Part shown: positions 1 through 6,011 of the stretch, piece by piece
Numbering within the stretch: the first letter of the stretch is position 1
Layout of the letters: every line of letters begins with the position of its first letter
DNA from: JACPLA01 sp035291905
GTDB lineage: Bacteria > Bacteroidota > Ignavibacteria > UBA10030
Assembly (NCBI GenBank): GCA_035291905.1
Contig: DATDRF010000308.1
Coordinates: 1-6,011, forward strand
Reading direction: 5' to 3'
Length of the DNA: 6,011 nt
The notes under the pieces: generated by a model
What the model saw: only the letters and a program-made list of their open reading frames with translations
Databases searched by the model: none
Told to the model about the DNA's origin: nothing
Position numbers and translations under genes: made by a program

Positions 1-1
1 G

Positions 2-898
2 ATAACCGGAACGGTCTTCAATATCATGCGCTACTGCCAGCACGACGGCCCCGGCATTCGCACCGTTGTCTTCCTCAAAGGCTGTCCCCTTCGATGTCTC
101 TGGTGTCACAATCCTGAAGGGCTCGATCGGCATCCTGAAATCGCGTTTGTAGAAGCGCGCTGTATCAAGTGCGGGGAGTGCTTCGCCGCTTGTCCCAATG
201 GAGCGGTGGAAAGGGTCGGAGATGGATTTCGCATTGTAGATGAGATCTGTGAGAAATGCGGGACATGTGTCGAAACGTGCTATTCCGATGCACGTCAGCT
301 GGTCGGGAAAGAAATGACCGCTGCCGACGTCCTGAAAGAAGTGGAAAAGGACGCTGTCTATTACGACATATCGGGAGGCGGCGTCACATTTTCCGGAGGG
401 GAACCGCTTCTTCAGCAGGAGTTCCTCCTGTTCCTCTTGACTGCTTTACGCGAACGGGGGATCCATTCGGCCATTGAAACATGCGGTCACACCTTGCCGG
501 AGCTTCTCCGCCAAGTCTCTGAAAGGACCGACCTCTTCCTGTACGATATAAAGATGATGGACGAAAGGCTGCACAGGAAGCATACGGGGGTCTCGAATGT
601 CGTGATTCTGGAAAACCTCAAGCACCTCTCCTCGTGGGGGGCGCAAATCATCGTCAGGGTCCCGGTTATTCCCGGAGTGAATGACAATGAAGAGAACACC
701 CGGCTTCTGGCGAAATTCCTCGATGAAGAGACCACAGTAAAGGAAGTGCATCTCCTCCCATTCCATGCCATTGGAAAAGACAAGTACCGAAGACTCAGAA
801 AAGACTACCGATTGCCCGAGATCTCAGAGAAAGCCCGACTGGAGCCATTGGTCGAGATACTGCACAACTTCGAGATCAGAACGGTAATCGGAGGATAG
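2..898 (+). CDS. Glycyl radical enzyme activating enzyme (radical SAM), 5'-partial
   Basis: This enzyme uses S-adenosylmethionine and a [4Fe-4S] cluster to abstract a hydrogen from the glycine of a partner glycyl radical enzyme, switching it on in the cytoplasm under anoxic conditions. The radical SAM motif C-x3-C-x2-C has its cysteines at nt 83, 95 and 104 (GCPLRCLWC). An inserted domain carries two CxxCxxCxxxC ferredoxin-type clusters at about nt 161-193 and 248-280, and an SGGEP motif follows at about nt 392-406. These inserted clusters are typical of activases other than the short PflA type. An ATG at 26 exists, but the codons before it read ITGTVFNI and align with the usual family N-terminus (x-G-x-V-F-N-I-x-R-x-x-x-HDGPG), so the real start lies a few residues upstream of the window. 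The next gene is its evident substrate protein, 6 bases downstream. Family assignment is secure; which glycyl radical subfamily it serves is not. Confidence 0.95.
   Translation: MTGTVFNIMRYCQHDGPGIRTVVFLKGCPLRCLWCHNPEGLDRHPEIAFVEARCIKCGECFAACPNGAVERVGDGFRIVDEICEKCGTCVETCYSDARQLVGKEMTAADVLKEVEKDAVYYDISGGGVTFSGGEPLLQQEFLLFLLTALRERGIHSAIETCGHTLPELLRQVSERTDLFLYDIKMMDERLHRKHTGVSNVVILENLKHLSSWGAQIIVRVPVIPGVNDNEENTRLLAKFLDEETTVKEVHLLPFHAIGKDKYRRLRKDYRLPEISEKARLEPLVEILHNFEIRTVIGG
890..894 (+). promoter_or_regulatory. Ribosome binding site of the glycyl radical enzyme gene
   Basis: A strong GGAGG lies 10 bases before the ATG at 905 and sits inside the last codons of the activase gene, whose TAG ends at 898. 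This supports the 905 start and suggests translational coupling, so activase and enzyme would be made together. Confidence 0.8.
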
Positions 899-904
899 AC
901 GAGC

Positions 905-3262
905 ATGACCGAACGGGTAAAGAAGCTCAGAAGACAAAGTATCCAAGCCGTCCCGTCCATTTCGGCCGAGCGCGCACTCCTGATGACGGAATTCTGCAAA
1001 CGTCAGGAGAGTCATGCCGCTCCCTTGTTGTGTGCCTTTGCTTTCAGGCATCTTATGGAGCATAGGACGATCTGTATCAATGAGGGAGAGCTCATCGTCG
1101 GAGAACGAGGCCCCGCCCCGAAGCAGACGCCAACGTTCCCTGAGTTATGCTGTCATTCGTTGAAGGATCTTGAAACATTGGATAAGCGTGAGAAGGTCTG
1201 GTTCCGCGTGAGTGAGGAGACGAAGAAGGCGTACAACGAGGTGATCATTCCTTTCTGGACGGGAAAGACCATGAGGGAGCGGATCTTTGCAGAGATGGCC
1301 GATGAATGGCGGGCTGCATACAAGGCGGGGATCTTTACGGAGTTCATGGAGCAGCGCGGTCCCGGCCATACGGTGCTCGACGACAAGATCTATCGGAAGG
1401 GGATGTTGGATTTCAAGAAAGAGATCGCAGAGAGCCTTGGCAATCTTGATTTCTTCCATGATGCGCGGGCGTTCGAGAAGAAGGAAGAGCTTCAGGCCAT
1501 GGCAATTTGTGCCGACGCCCTCATGCTGCTTGCCCGACGGCACGCAGAGAAGGCTCGTCAACTTGCTGACGCGGAGCAAGAATGCACCCGGAAGAAGGAA
1601 TTGGAGGAGATCGCGGACGTCTGCCTGCGGGTTCCCGCCAACGCTCCCGGAACGTTACGCGAAGCACTTCAATACTATTGGTTCGTTCACCTTGGAGTCA
1701 TCAGTGAGCTCAATCCGTGGGATGCGTTCAACCCTGGTCGGCTGGATCAGCACCTGCTTCCTTTTTATGAACGAGGACTGGCAGACGGAACTCTCACACG
1801 TGAATCAGCGAAAGAGCTTCTCGAATGCTTCTGGATAAAATTCAATAATCAACCCGCGCCTCCGAAAGTGGGAATTACGGCGGCTGAAAGCGCGACCTAT
1901 ACCGATTTTGCCAATATCAATTCAGGTGGGCTCACGGCGGACGGATCGGATGGGGTGAACGAAGTGACTTACCTCGTGCTTGAGGTGATCGACGAAATGA
2001 AGCTGGTTCAGCCGAGTTCAAACATCCAACTGAGTCGGAAGAATCCTGAGGAGTTTCTCAAACAAGCCTGTCGCATTGTTCGGAAAGGATGGGGGCAACC
2101 GTCGGTTTTCAATGCCGACACGATCGTCGAAGAGATGCTCCGCCAGGGGAAGTCGGTTGAAGATGCCCGTTGCGGCGGAACCAGCGGGTGCGTCGAGACA
2201 GGTGCCTTCGGCAAGGAAAGCTACATCCTTACGGGATATCTGAATATTCCAAAGATTCTCGAGATAGCCCTCAATCAAGGAAGGGACCCCCTCACAGGCG
2301 AATTCATCGGCGTTGCGACGTCTGATCCTTTGTCCTGGAAATCGTTCGATGAGGTTTTGCACTCTTTCAACAAACAGTTAAAACATTTCATCGACATCAA
2401 GATCAGGGGAAATAATATCATTGAGAGACTCTACGCGTCACGTCTTCCTGTTCCCTTTCTGTCCATTCTCATTGATGATTGCATTCAAACAGGCAGGGAC
2501 TACAACGACGGTGGAGCACGGTATAACACGAACTACATTCAGGGGGTCGGGCTCGGAACGGTGACTGATTCCCTTGTCGCTCTCAGGCATCATGTGTTTG
2601 AGAAACAGGCGCTGACAATGCTCGACCTCCTCGAATCGCTTCGGAACAACTTCCGAAATGAAGAGAAGAAACGTCTCATGCTCGTGAACAAGACCCCGAA
2701 ATTCGGGAACGACGAGGAGTATCCCGACTCGGTCATGCAGCAGGTGTTCGAGCTCTTTCATCACGCCGTTGACGGACGGCCGAACACGAAGGGCGGCAGT
2801 TATCGTATCAACCTTCTTCCAACGACGTGTCACATCTACTTTGGATCAGTTACGGGTGCGACACCCGACGGTCGAAAAGCTCATGCGCCTCTCTCCGAAG
2901 GAATCTCTCCCGTTCAGGGTGCGGATCGTCACGGTCCTACCGCTGTGCTTAATTCTGCCTCCAAACTTGACCATATCCGCACGGGTGGAACTCTCCTGAA
3001 TCAGAAGCTCACACCGACGCTTGTGGAGACTGAACAAGGAATTTCCAATCTTGCCCATCTCATCCGCGGCTATTTCAAACGCGGCGGCCACCACATTCAG
3101 TTCAACGTCATCACGTCGAAAATGTTGAGGGAGGCGCAGGCCGATCCGGAACAATACCGTGATCTCATCGTTCGGGTTGCGGGATACAGCGACTATTTTT
3201 GTGATTTGGGCAAGGACCTCCAGGACGAGATCATCTCCCGAACGGAGCAGCAGGATTCTTGA
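905..3262 (+). CDS. Glycyl radical enzyme, PFL2/HypD-like GCVE type, substrate unassigned
   Basis: A cytoplasmic, oxygen-sensitive enzyme of the pyruvate formate-lyase superfamily, 785 residues. The N-terminal PFL domain covers roughly residues 10-640 and the C-terminal glycine radical domain roughly 660-785. The active-site cysteine is C429 in GTSGCVETGAFGKE, followed by E431. This Cys-x-Glu pair is the signature of eliminases and decarboxylases (glycerol, propanediol and hydroxyproline dehydratases, choline TMA-lyase, arylacetate decarboxylases), whereas true PFL has Cys-Cys. The radical motif RVAGYSDYF places the radical on G760, followed by a conserved DLGKDLQDEIISRTEQ tail. All key parts are intact. 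The GAFGKESYILTGYLN stretch after the cysteine resembles, from memory, the HypD and arylacetate decarboxylase side more than glycerol dehydratase or E. coli PflD. Length fits dehydratases of about 790 residues better than the longer 4-hydroxyphenylacetate decarboxylase, and no small HpdC-like subunit gene follows. No N-terminal microcompartment-targeting extension is seen. The activase gene sits directly upstream. Superfamily certain, substrate open. Confidence 0.95.
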   Translation: MTERVKKLRRQSIQAVPSISAERALLMTEFCKRQESHAAPLLCAFAFRHLMEHRTICINEGELIVGERGPAPKQTPTFPELCCHSLKDLETLDKREKVWFRVSEETKKAYNEVIIPFWTGKTMRERIFAEMADEWRAAYKAGIFTEFMEQRGPGHTVLDDKIYRKGMLDFKKEIAESLGNLDFFHDARAFEKKEELQAMAICADALMLLARRHAEKARQLADAEQECTRKKELEEIADVCLRVPANAPGTLREALQYYWFVHLGVISELNPWDAFNPGRLDQHLLPFYERGLADGTLTRESAKELLECFWIKFNNQPAPPKVGITAAESATYTDFANINSGGLTADGSDGVNEVTYLVLEVIDEMKLVQPSSNIQLSRKNPEEFLKQACRIVRKGWGQPSVFNADTIVEEMLRQGKSVEDARCGGTSGCVETGAFGKESYILTGYLNIPKILEIALNQGRDPLTGEFIGVATSDPLSWKSFDEVLHSFNKQLKHFIDIKIRGNNIIERLYASRLPVPFLSILIDDCIQTGRDYNDGGARYNTNYIQGVGLGTVTDSLVALRHHVFEKQALTMLDLLESLRNNFRNEEKKRLMLVNKTPKFGNDEEYPDSVMQQVFELFHHAVDGRPNTKGGSYRINLLPTTCHIYFGSVTGATPDGRKAHAPLSEGISPVQGADRHGPTAVLNSASKLDHIRTGGTLLNQKLTPTLVETEQGISNLAHLIRGYFKRGGHHIQFNVITSKMLREAQADPEQYRDLIVRVAGYSDYFCDLGKDLQDEIISRTEQQDS

Positions 3263-3286
3263 ACTGCTGGTTCCCATTTTGAAAAA

Positions 3287-3371
3287 CTCTGTGCTCTCTG
3301 TGCCTTCTCTGTGACCTCCGTGGTTAAGACTTTACCACAGAGAACACAGAGAAGGCACGGAGGACACAGAG
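3287..3371. repeat. Imperfect inverted repeat built of CTCTGTG/CACAGAG units
   Basis: Two 41-base arms, 3287-3327 and 3331-3371, face each other around a 3-base loop (GAC). Aligned as inverted copies they match at 34 of 41 positions. Each arm is itself made of four closely spaced units: three CTCTGTG (or CACAGAG) and one variant CTCCGTG (or CACGGAG), with GGTTAA or TTTACC at the inner end. The units do not mirror perfectly: the variant is the fourth unit in the left arm and corresponds to the second in the right arm's complement, so these look like two diverged copies of one dispersed element inserted head to head rather than a single perfect hairpin. Transcribed, it could fold into a long stem. 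No T-run follows it, so it is not a classical intrinsic terminator, though it might still stop transcription or protect the 3' end of the upstream message. Confidence 0.85.
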
Positions 3372-3454
3372 AAACAAGCGCCTCTTTCCGATTGCTTTCG
3401 CAATTCCCTTCCTTTACTTTCCTGATAGCCGCGGATCGCTAGCGTGGCGGAGAG

Positions 3455-3463
3455 CCCCCCCCC
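3455..3463 (+). repeat. Homopolymer of nine C upstream of the GH127-like gene
   Basis: Nine consecutive C lie 37 bases before the ATG at 3501. Such tracts can slip during replication and, in a promoter or leader, change expression; they are also a common place for sequencing length errors. It is outside any reading frame called here, so a length change would not break a gene. Confidence 0.6.
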
Positions 3464-3500
3464 ACACGATTGAAAAACACAACCTCAAGGTGTTGTCGCC

Positions 3501-5330
3501 ATGACAAGAATTCATCGGCGTGAATTTCTCAAGATCGTTCCTGCAATGGCCTACGCGGCCGGAGCATTCGACCCGAACAGGGTCTTTGCCGCCGAAGGTG
3601 CCTCGTCCGATAGAAGAGTCATCGAACCGTTCGACTATGTTGGCGTCAGACTTCTTGAAAGCCGATGGCTGGACCAATTCAAGGCTGCTCGTGAAGTGTA
3701 TTTCCGTATTCCGGACGATGATATTCTCAAGGGTTGGAGAGGAGAAGCGGGGCTTCCGGCTCCGGGTCAAACCTTGGGGGGGTGGTGCCGGAAAAACAGC
3801 AACACGGTCTTCGGACAATGGCTGAGCGGCATGGCGAGGATGTATCGCGCAACAGGGGACAGCGAAATCAAGTCGAAGGCAATCGATCTGATTACCGAGT
3901 TTGCCAAAACCGTGAAACCCGACGGAGACTGCGGCATGCGGCACTACGCGTTCGACAAACTTGTGTGCGGACTGGTCGATATGAAACTCTATGCAGACTA
4001 CGATGAGGCGATCTCCCTTCTCGACAAAGTGACGGACTTTGCGATTAAGAACCTGGGCAGGGAGAATATTGCAGCCGTTCCGGAGAAGATATATCAGGGA
4101 CGGCCCGGTGAATGGTACACACTCTCCGAAAACCTCTTTCGTGCCTACCAGCTGACTGGGAACCGAAAATACGAGGAGTTTGCCCGTGCATGGCTCTATC
4201 CGGCATTCTGGGATAAGTTCTCGGATACATCCTCTCCCACCGACGCGTGGGGCGTGCATGCGTACAGTCATGTCAACACATTCAGCAGCGCGGCGATGGC
4301 ATACGCCGTACTCGGAGATCCGAGGTACCTTCGCATTCTGAAGAACGCGTTTGAATATCTCCAACACACTCAATGCTACGCCACAGGGGGGTTCGGTCCC
4401 AGGGAGCAATTTGTCCTCCCGGGCAAAGGTCTTCTCAAGGCGCTCCAACTTCGCTATGATTCCTTCGAGACAGTCTGTGGCTCCTGGGCCGGATTCAAAC
4501 TCTCCCGCTACCTGACCATGTTCACGGGAGAATCGAAATATGGCGATTGGATGGAAAGACTCTTCTATAACGGAATTGGCGCTGCGCTGCAATTCGCGCC
4601 AGGCGGAAGGAATTTCTACTATGCGGATTATCGCCTTGCCGGGGGGATCAAAGCGTACAATTGGGACACGTTTACCTGTTGTTCTGGAACATACATTCAG
4701 GACGTGGCTGACTTCCACAATCTCCTCTATTACAGGGATTCTGAGAGTCTCTATGTCAATCTCTATGTCCCGTCGGAAGTGATATGGAAAAGGCCTGAAG
4801 GGGATGTCACCGTTAGCCAGCAAACGTCGTATCCGCTGGATGAGGCGAGCGTGTTCACTCTCAAGATGGAGAAGAGCATACGTTTCCCGATGAAATTTCG
4901 CATTCCCGGGTGGGCGTCCGGAGTCACGCTTCAGGTGAACGGATCCACTACCGGCGCACAATGCGTGCCCGGCCAGTGGGCCGAGATCGCAAGGGAGTGG
5001 AAATCAGGTGATCGGATCGAATTGAGAATCCCACAGAGGTTTAGAATGGAATCCCTGGATTCAGAGAACCATGACGTGGTCGCCGTGGTTCGTGGACCTG
5101 TAGTCATGGTTCTTGAATCCGACTACCTCGAGCCTGCATTCACTCTCCCTGCGACAAATGAGGAATTGAACAAATGGCTTGTTCCGGACAAGCCTCCCGG
5201 TTCATACCGCGTCGAAGTGCCGGAAGGAGGTCGCGTACGCTCAAAGTTCCTTCCCTTTCCCGATGTGATCGAAGGATATCCGTACCTCATGTACTTTGAC
5301 AGGAAAGCGCTTCCTGTCTCGTTGAGGTGA
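3501..5330 (+). CDS. Tat-exported DUF1680/GH127 family beta-L-arabinofuranosidase-like glycoside hydrolase
   Basis: A 609-residue exported protein, probably hydrolysing a terminal sugar, such as beta-L-arabinofuranose, from plant or microbial glycans. The N-terminus MTRIHRREFLK has the twin-arginine pattern RRxFLK, then a modest hydrophobic stretch, with likely cleavage near residue 30 (VFA/AEG). This implies folding before export to the periplasm. The helical-barrel catalytic domain spans roughly residues 40-400 and beta-sandwich domains follow to the end. Residues E323, C326, C393 and C394 match the zinc site known from Bifidobacterium HypBA1 (Glu, Cys and a Cys-Cys pair, one of which is the nucleophile). 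E302 in TGGFGPREQF is the likely acid/base by position. The spacing here is E-T-V-C rather than E-T-C, so it belongs to a divergent subgroup. The start is chosen from the Tat motif; AAGG 10 bases upstream is only a weak ribosome binding site. Sugar specificity is inferred from the family only. Confidence 0.88.
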   Translation: MTRIHRREFLKIVPAMAYAAGAFDPNRVFAAEGASSDRRVIEPFDYVGVRLLESRWLDQFKAAREVYFRIPDDDILKGWRGEAGLPAPGQTLGGWCRKNSNTVFGQWLSGMARMYRATGDSEIKSKAIDLITEFAKTVKPDGDCGMRHYAFDKLVCGLVDMKLYADYDEAISLLDKVTDFAIKNLGRENIAAVPEKIYQGRPGEWYTLSENLFRAYQLTGNRKYEEFARAWLYPAFWDKFSDTSSPTDAWGVHAYSHVNTFSSAAMAYAVLGDPRYLRILKNAFEYLQHTQCYATGGFGPREQFVLPGKGLLKALQLRYDSFETVCGSWAGFKLSRYLTMFTGESKYGDWMERLFYNGIGAALQFAPGGRNFYYADYRLAGGIKAYNWDTFTCCSGTYIQDVADFHNLLYYRDSESLYVNLYVPSEVIWKRPEGDVTVSQQTSYPLDEASVFTLKMEKSIRFPMKFRIPGWASGVTLQVNGSTTGAQCVPGQWAEIAREWKSGDRIELRIPQRFRMESLDSENHDVVAVVRGPVVMVLESDYLEPAFTLPATNEELNKWLVPDKPPGSYRVEVPEGGRVRSKFLPFPDVIEGYPYLMYFDRKALPVSLR

Positions 5331-5365
5331 CTCGTTGCAGGTTCTTCGCGTCCGTCAACCAACTT

Positions 5366-5370
5366 AAGGA
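5366..5370 (+). promoter_or_regulatory. Ribosome binding site of the DUF885-like gene
   Basis: AAGGA lies 9 bases before the ATG at 5380. It fixes the start of the last gene immediately ahead of a clean signal peptide, and it sits in a short gap of 49 bases after the GH127-like gene with no visible terminator, which allows co-transcription. Confidence 0.6.
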
Positions 5371-5379
5371 ATCCCGGTC

Positions 5380-6011
5380 ATGAGACTTCCTGTAATTCTC
5401 TCGAGCCTTGCCGTCTCGGTCATCTGTATTGTCGCTGGTGCCGCCGCCCAGACCGATGTCGATACCAGCCAGAGTGAAATGCGTCCGTTTCTCGAGCGAT
5501 TTACAGCCGACCGCATGATTCTCAACCGGTCTCTCCCGATTGAAAATTCCCCGACATGGCGAAAACGATTTGGACAATTCTATGCCGATTGGCAATCGGC
5601 ACTCGAGAAGGCTGATTTTGAGCCGCTGAGCAATGAGGGGCGCATCGAGTATATCCTCTTCCGGGACCTGCTCAAGTACGAGCTTCGTCAACTCGACATC
5701 CAGACCGGGCAATTCCAGGAGATGGAGTCCCTCGTTCCTTTTGCGGGGATCATCATTGAGCTCGAAGAGGCGCGCCGGAGAATGGATCCCCAGGATCAGG
5801 AAAAAGCAGCCGCAACATTGAACGATTTGAAAAGAAGAATCGAGGAAAAGAAGAAAGAACTTGAATCGGGAACGAAGGGAGGGAAATCAGCGGCAGCAAA
5901 GCCGACGGTCGCTTATCGGGCTGCCAATACCCTCGACCGGCTTCGGGGAAACCTCAAGAACTGGAATGCGTTCTACAGCGGCTACGACCCTCTGTTCAGT
6001 TGGTGGATGCA
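5380..6011 (+). CDS. Exported DUF885-family protein, 3'-partial
   Basis: The frame is open from the ATG at 5380 to the window end, giving 210 residues with no stop. Residues 1-23 form a Sec-type signal peptide (MRLPVILSSL start, hydrophobic core, cleavage likely at AAA/Q), with no lipobox cysteine, so the product is probably periplasmic or secreted. The mature part is helical: an FTADR segment near 41-45, LKYELRQLD near 98-106, PFAGIIIELEEARRRMDP near 120-137, then a charged, coiled-coil-like stretch near 138-163, a Lys/Gly/Ala-rich linker near 164-174, and AYRAANTLDRLRGNL and FYSGYDPLFSWW to the end. From memory these match the N-terminal half of DUF885 proteins, a poorly characterised family thought to resemble zinc metallopeptidases. 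The part that would carry a metal-binding motif lies beyond the window, so activity cannot be judged. Same strand and close behind the GH127-like gene, so the two exported proteins may share a transcript. The family call rests on remembered similarity. Confidence 0.8.
   Translation, partial: MRLPVILSSLAVSVICIVAGAAAQTDVDTSQSEMRPFLERFTADRMILNRSLPIENSPTWRKRFGQFYADWQSALEKADFEPLSNEGRIEYILFRDLLKYELRQLDIQTGQFQEMESLVPFAGIIIELEEARRRMDPQDQEKAAATLNDLKRRIEEKKKELESGTKGGKSAAAKPTVAYRAANTLDRLRGNLKNWNAFYSGYDPLFSWWM

Larger units (their letters stand above)
3263..3500. other. Intergenic region between the glycyl radical pair and the GH127-like gene
   Basis: This 238-base stretch contains no credible coding sequence. 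It holds the inverted repeat pair at 3287-3371, a short hairpin ATTGC-TTTC-GCAAT at 3391-3404 followed by a pyrimidine-rich stretch, an 8-base palindrome CGCTAGCG at about 3437-3444, and a run of nine C at 3455-3463. A TTGAAA at about 3470 could resemble a -35 box, but no matching -10 box follows at the right distance, so I name no promoter. Any terminator for the upstream genes and promoter for the downstream ones should lie here. Confidence 0.6.

Noticed and set aside
26..28. ATG at 26 as the start of the activase
   Set aside because: The in-frame codons upstream (ITGTVFNI) match the conserved family N-terminus, so the gene begins before the window and this Met is internal.
1287..1838. A 183-codon + strand frame inside the glycyl radical enzyme gene
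   Set aside because: It overlaps a confidently identified gene in another frame, and its product is Arg/Ser-rich without any domain, as expected for an out-of-frame shadow.
905..3262. Annotation as pyruvate formate-lyase (formate acetyltransferase)
   Set aside because: True PFL has adjacent Cys-Cys in the active site; here it is Gly-Cys-Val-Glu, the pattern of eliminases and decarboxylases.
3391..3404. Hairpin ATTGC-TTTC-GCAAT as an intrinsic terminator
   Set aside because: The stem is only 5 base pairs with low GC, and it is followed by mixed pyrimidines instead of a T-run. It is too weak to call.
3414..4961. A 515-codon open frame on the minus strand
   Set aside because: It lies opposite the GH127-like gene, whose frame carries a signal peptide and family motifs. 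The minus-strand product has an unnatural composition (rich in Cys, Arg, His and Pro), no recognisable domain and no ribosome binding site context that I could see. It is a shadow of the real gene.
5287..5712. A 141-codon minus-strand frame at the start of the DUF885-like gene
   Set aside because: The opposite + strand frame from 5380 has a ribosome binding site, a signal peptide and family-like segments, and it stays open to the window end; the minus-strand frame has none of these.

Overview
The window holds four protein-coding genes, all on the + strand, and one 238-base intergenic gap carrying a conspicuous inverted repeat. The first and last genes run off the window edges. By eye, base composition is slightly above 50% GC and even across the window. 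The oxygen-sensitive glycyl radical enzyme points to an anaerobic or facultative bacterium. A Tat-type signal and a Sec-type signal on two neighbouring proteins suggest a Gram-negative-type envelope. The CTCTGTG-type dispersed repeat and the DUF885-like protein recall environmental lineages such as the Bacteroidota/Ignavibacteria side or Acidobacteriota. That taxonomic hint comes from memory and is weak.

Layout. Positions 2-898 encode a glycyl radical enzyme activase (radical SAM, with two extra ferredoxin-type clusters); its true N-terminus lies just upstream of the window. Six bases later, 905-3262 encodes its partner, a 785-residue glycyl radical enzyme of the PFL/glycerol dehydratase superfamily with an intact Cys429-x-Glu431 active-site motif and an intact radical Gly760. 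The two clearly form one translational unit: the ribosome binding site of the second gene overlaps the stop codon of the first. The chemistry is probably an elimination or decarboxylation rather than pyruvate formate-lyase activity; the substrate cannot be settled here.

The gap 3263-3500 carries two 41-base copies of a repeat facing each other around a 3-base loop (3287-3371), then a 9-C tract (3455-3463). I found no gene and no convincing promoter in it. Positions 3501-5330 encode a Tat-exported protein of the DUF1680/GH127 beta-L-arabinofuranosidase-like family with its putative zinc ligands in place. After a 49-base gap, 5380-6011 encodes the first 210 residues of an exported DUF885-like protein that continues beyond the window.

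Working together: genes 1 and 2 are an anaerobic cytoplasmic enzyme and its activator. Genes 3 and 4 are two exported hydrolase-like proteins that may share a transcript. Nothing in the sequence ties the two pairs functionally, and the repeat-bearing gap looks like the border between them. I see no mobile element, RNA gene or CRISPR array, and no clearly new multi-gene system. The most open question is the substrate of the glycyl radical enzyme.
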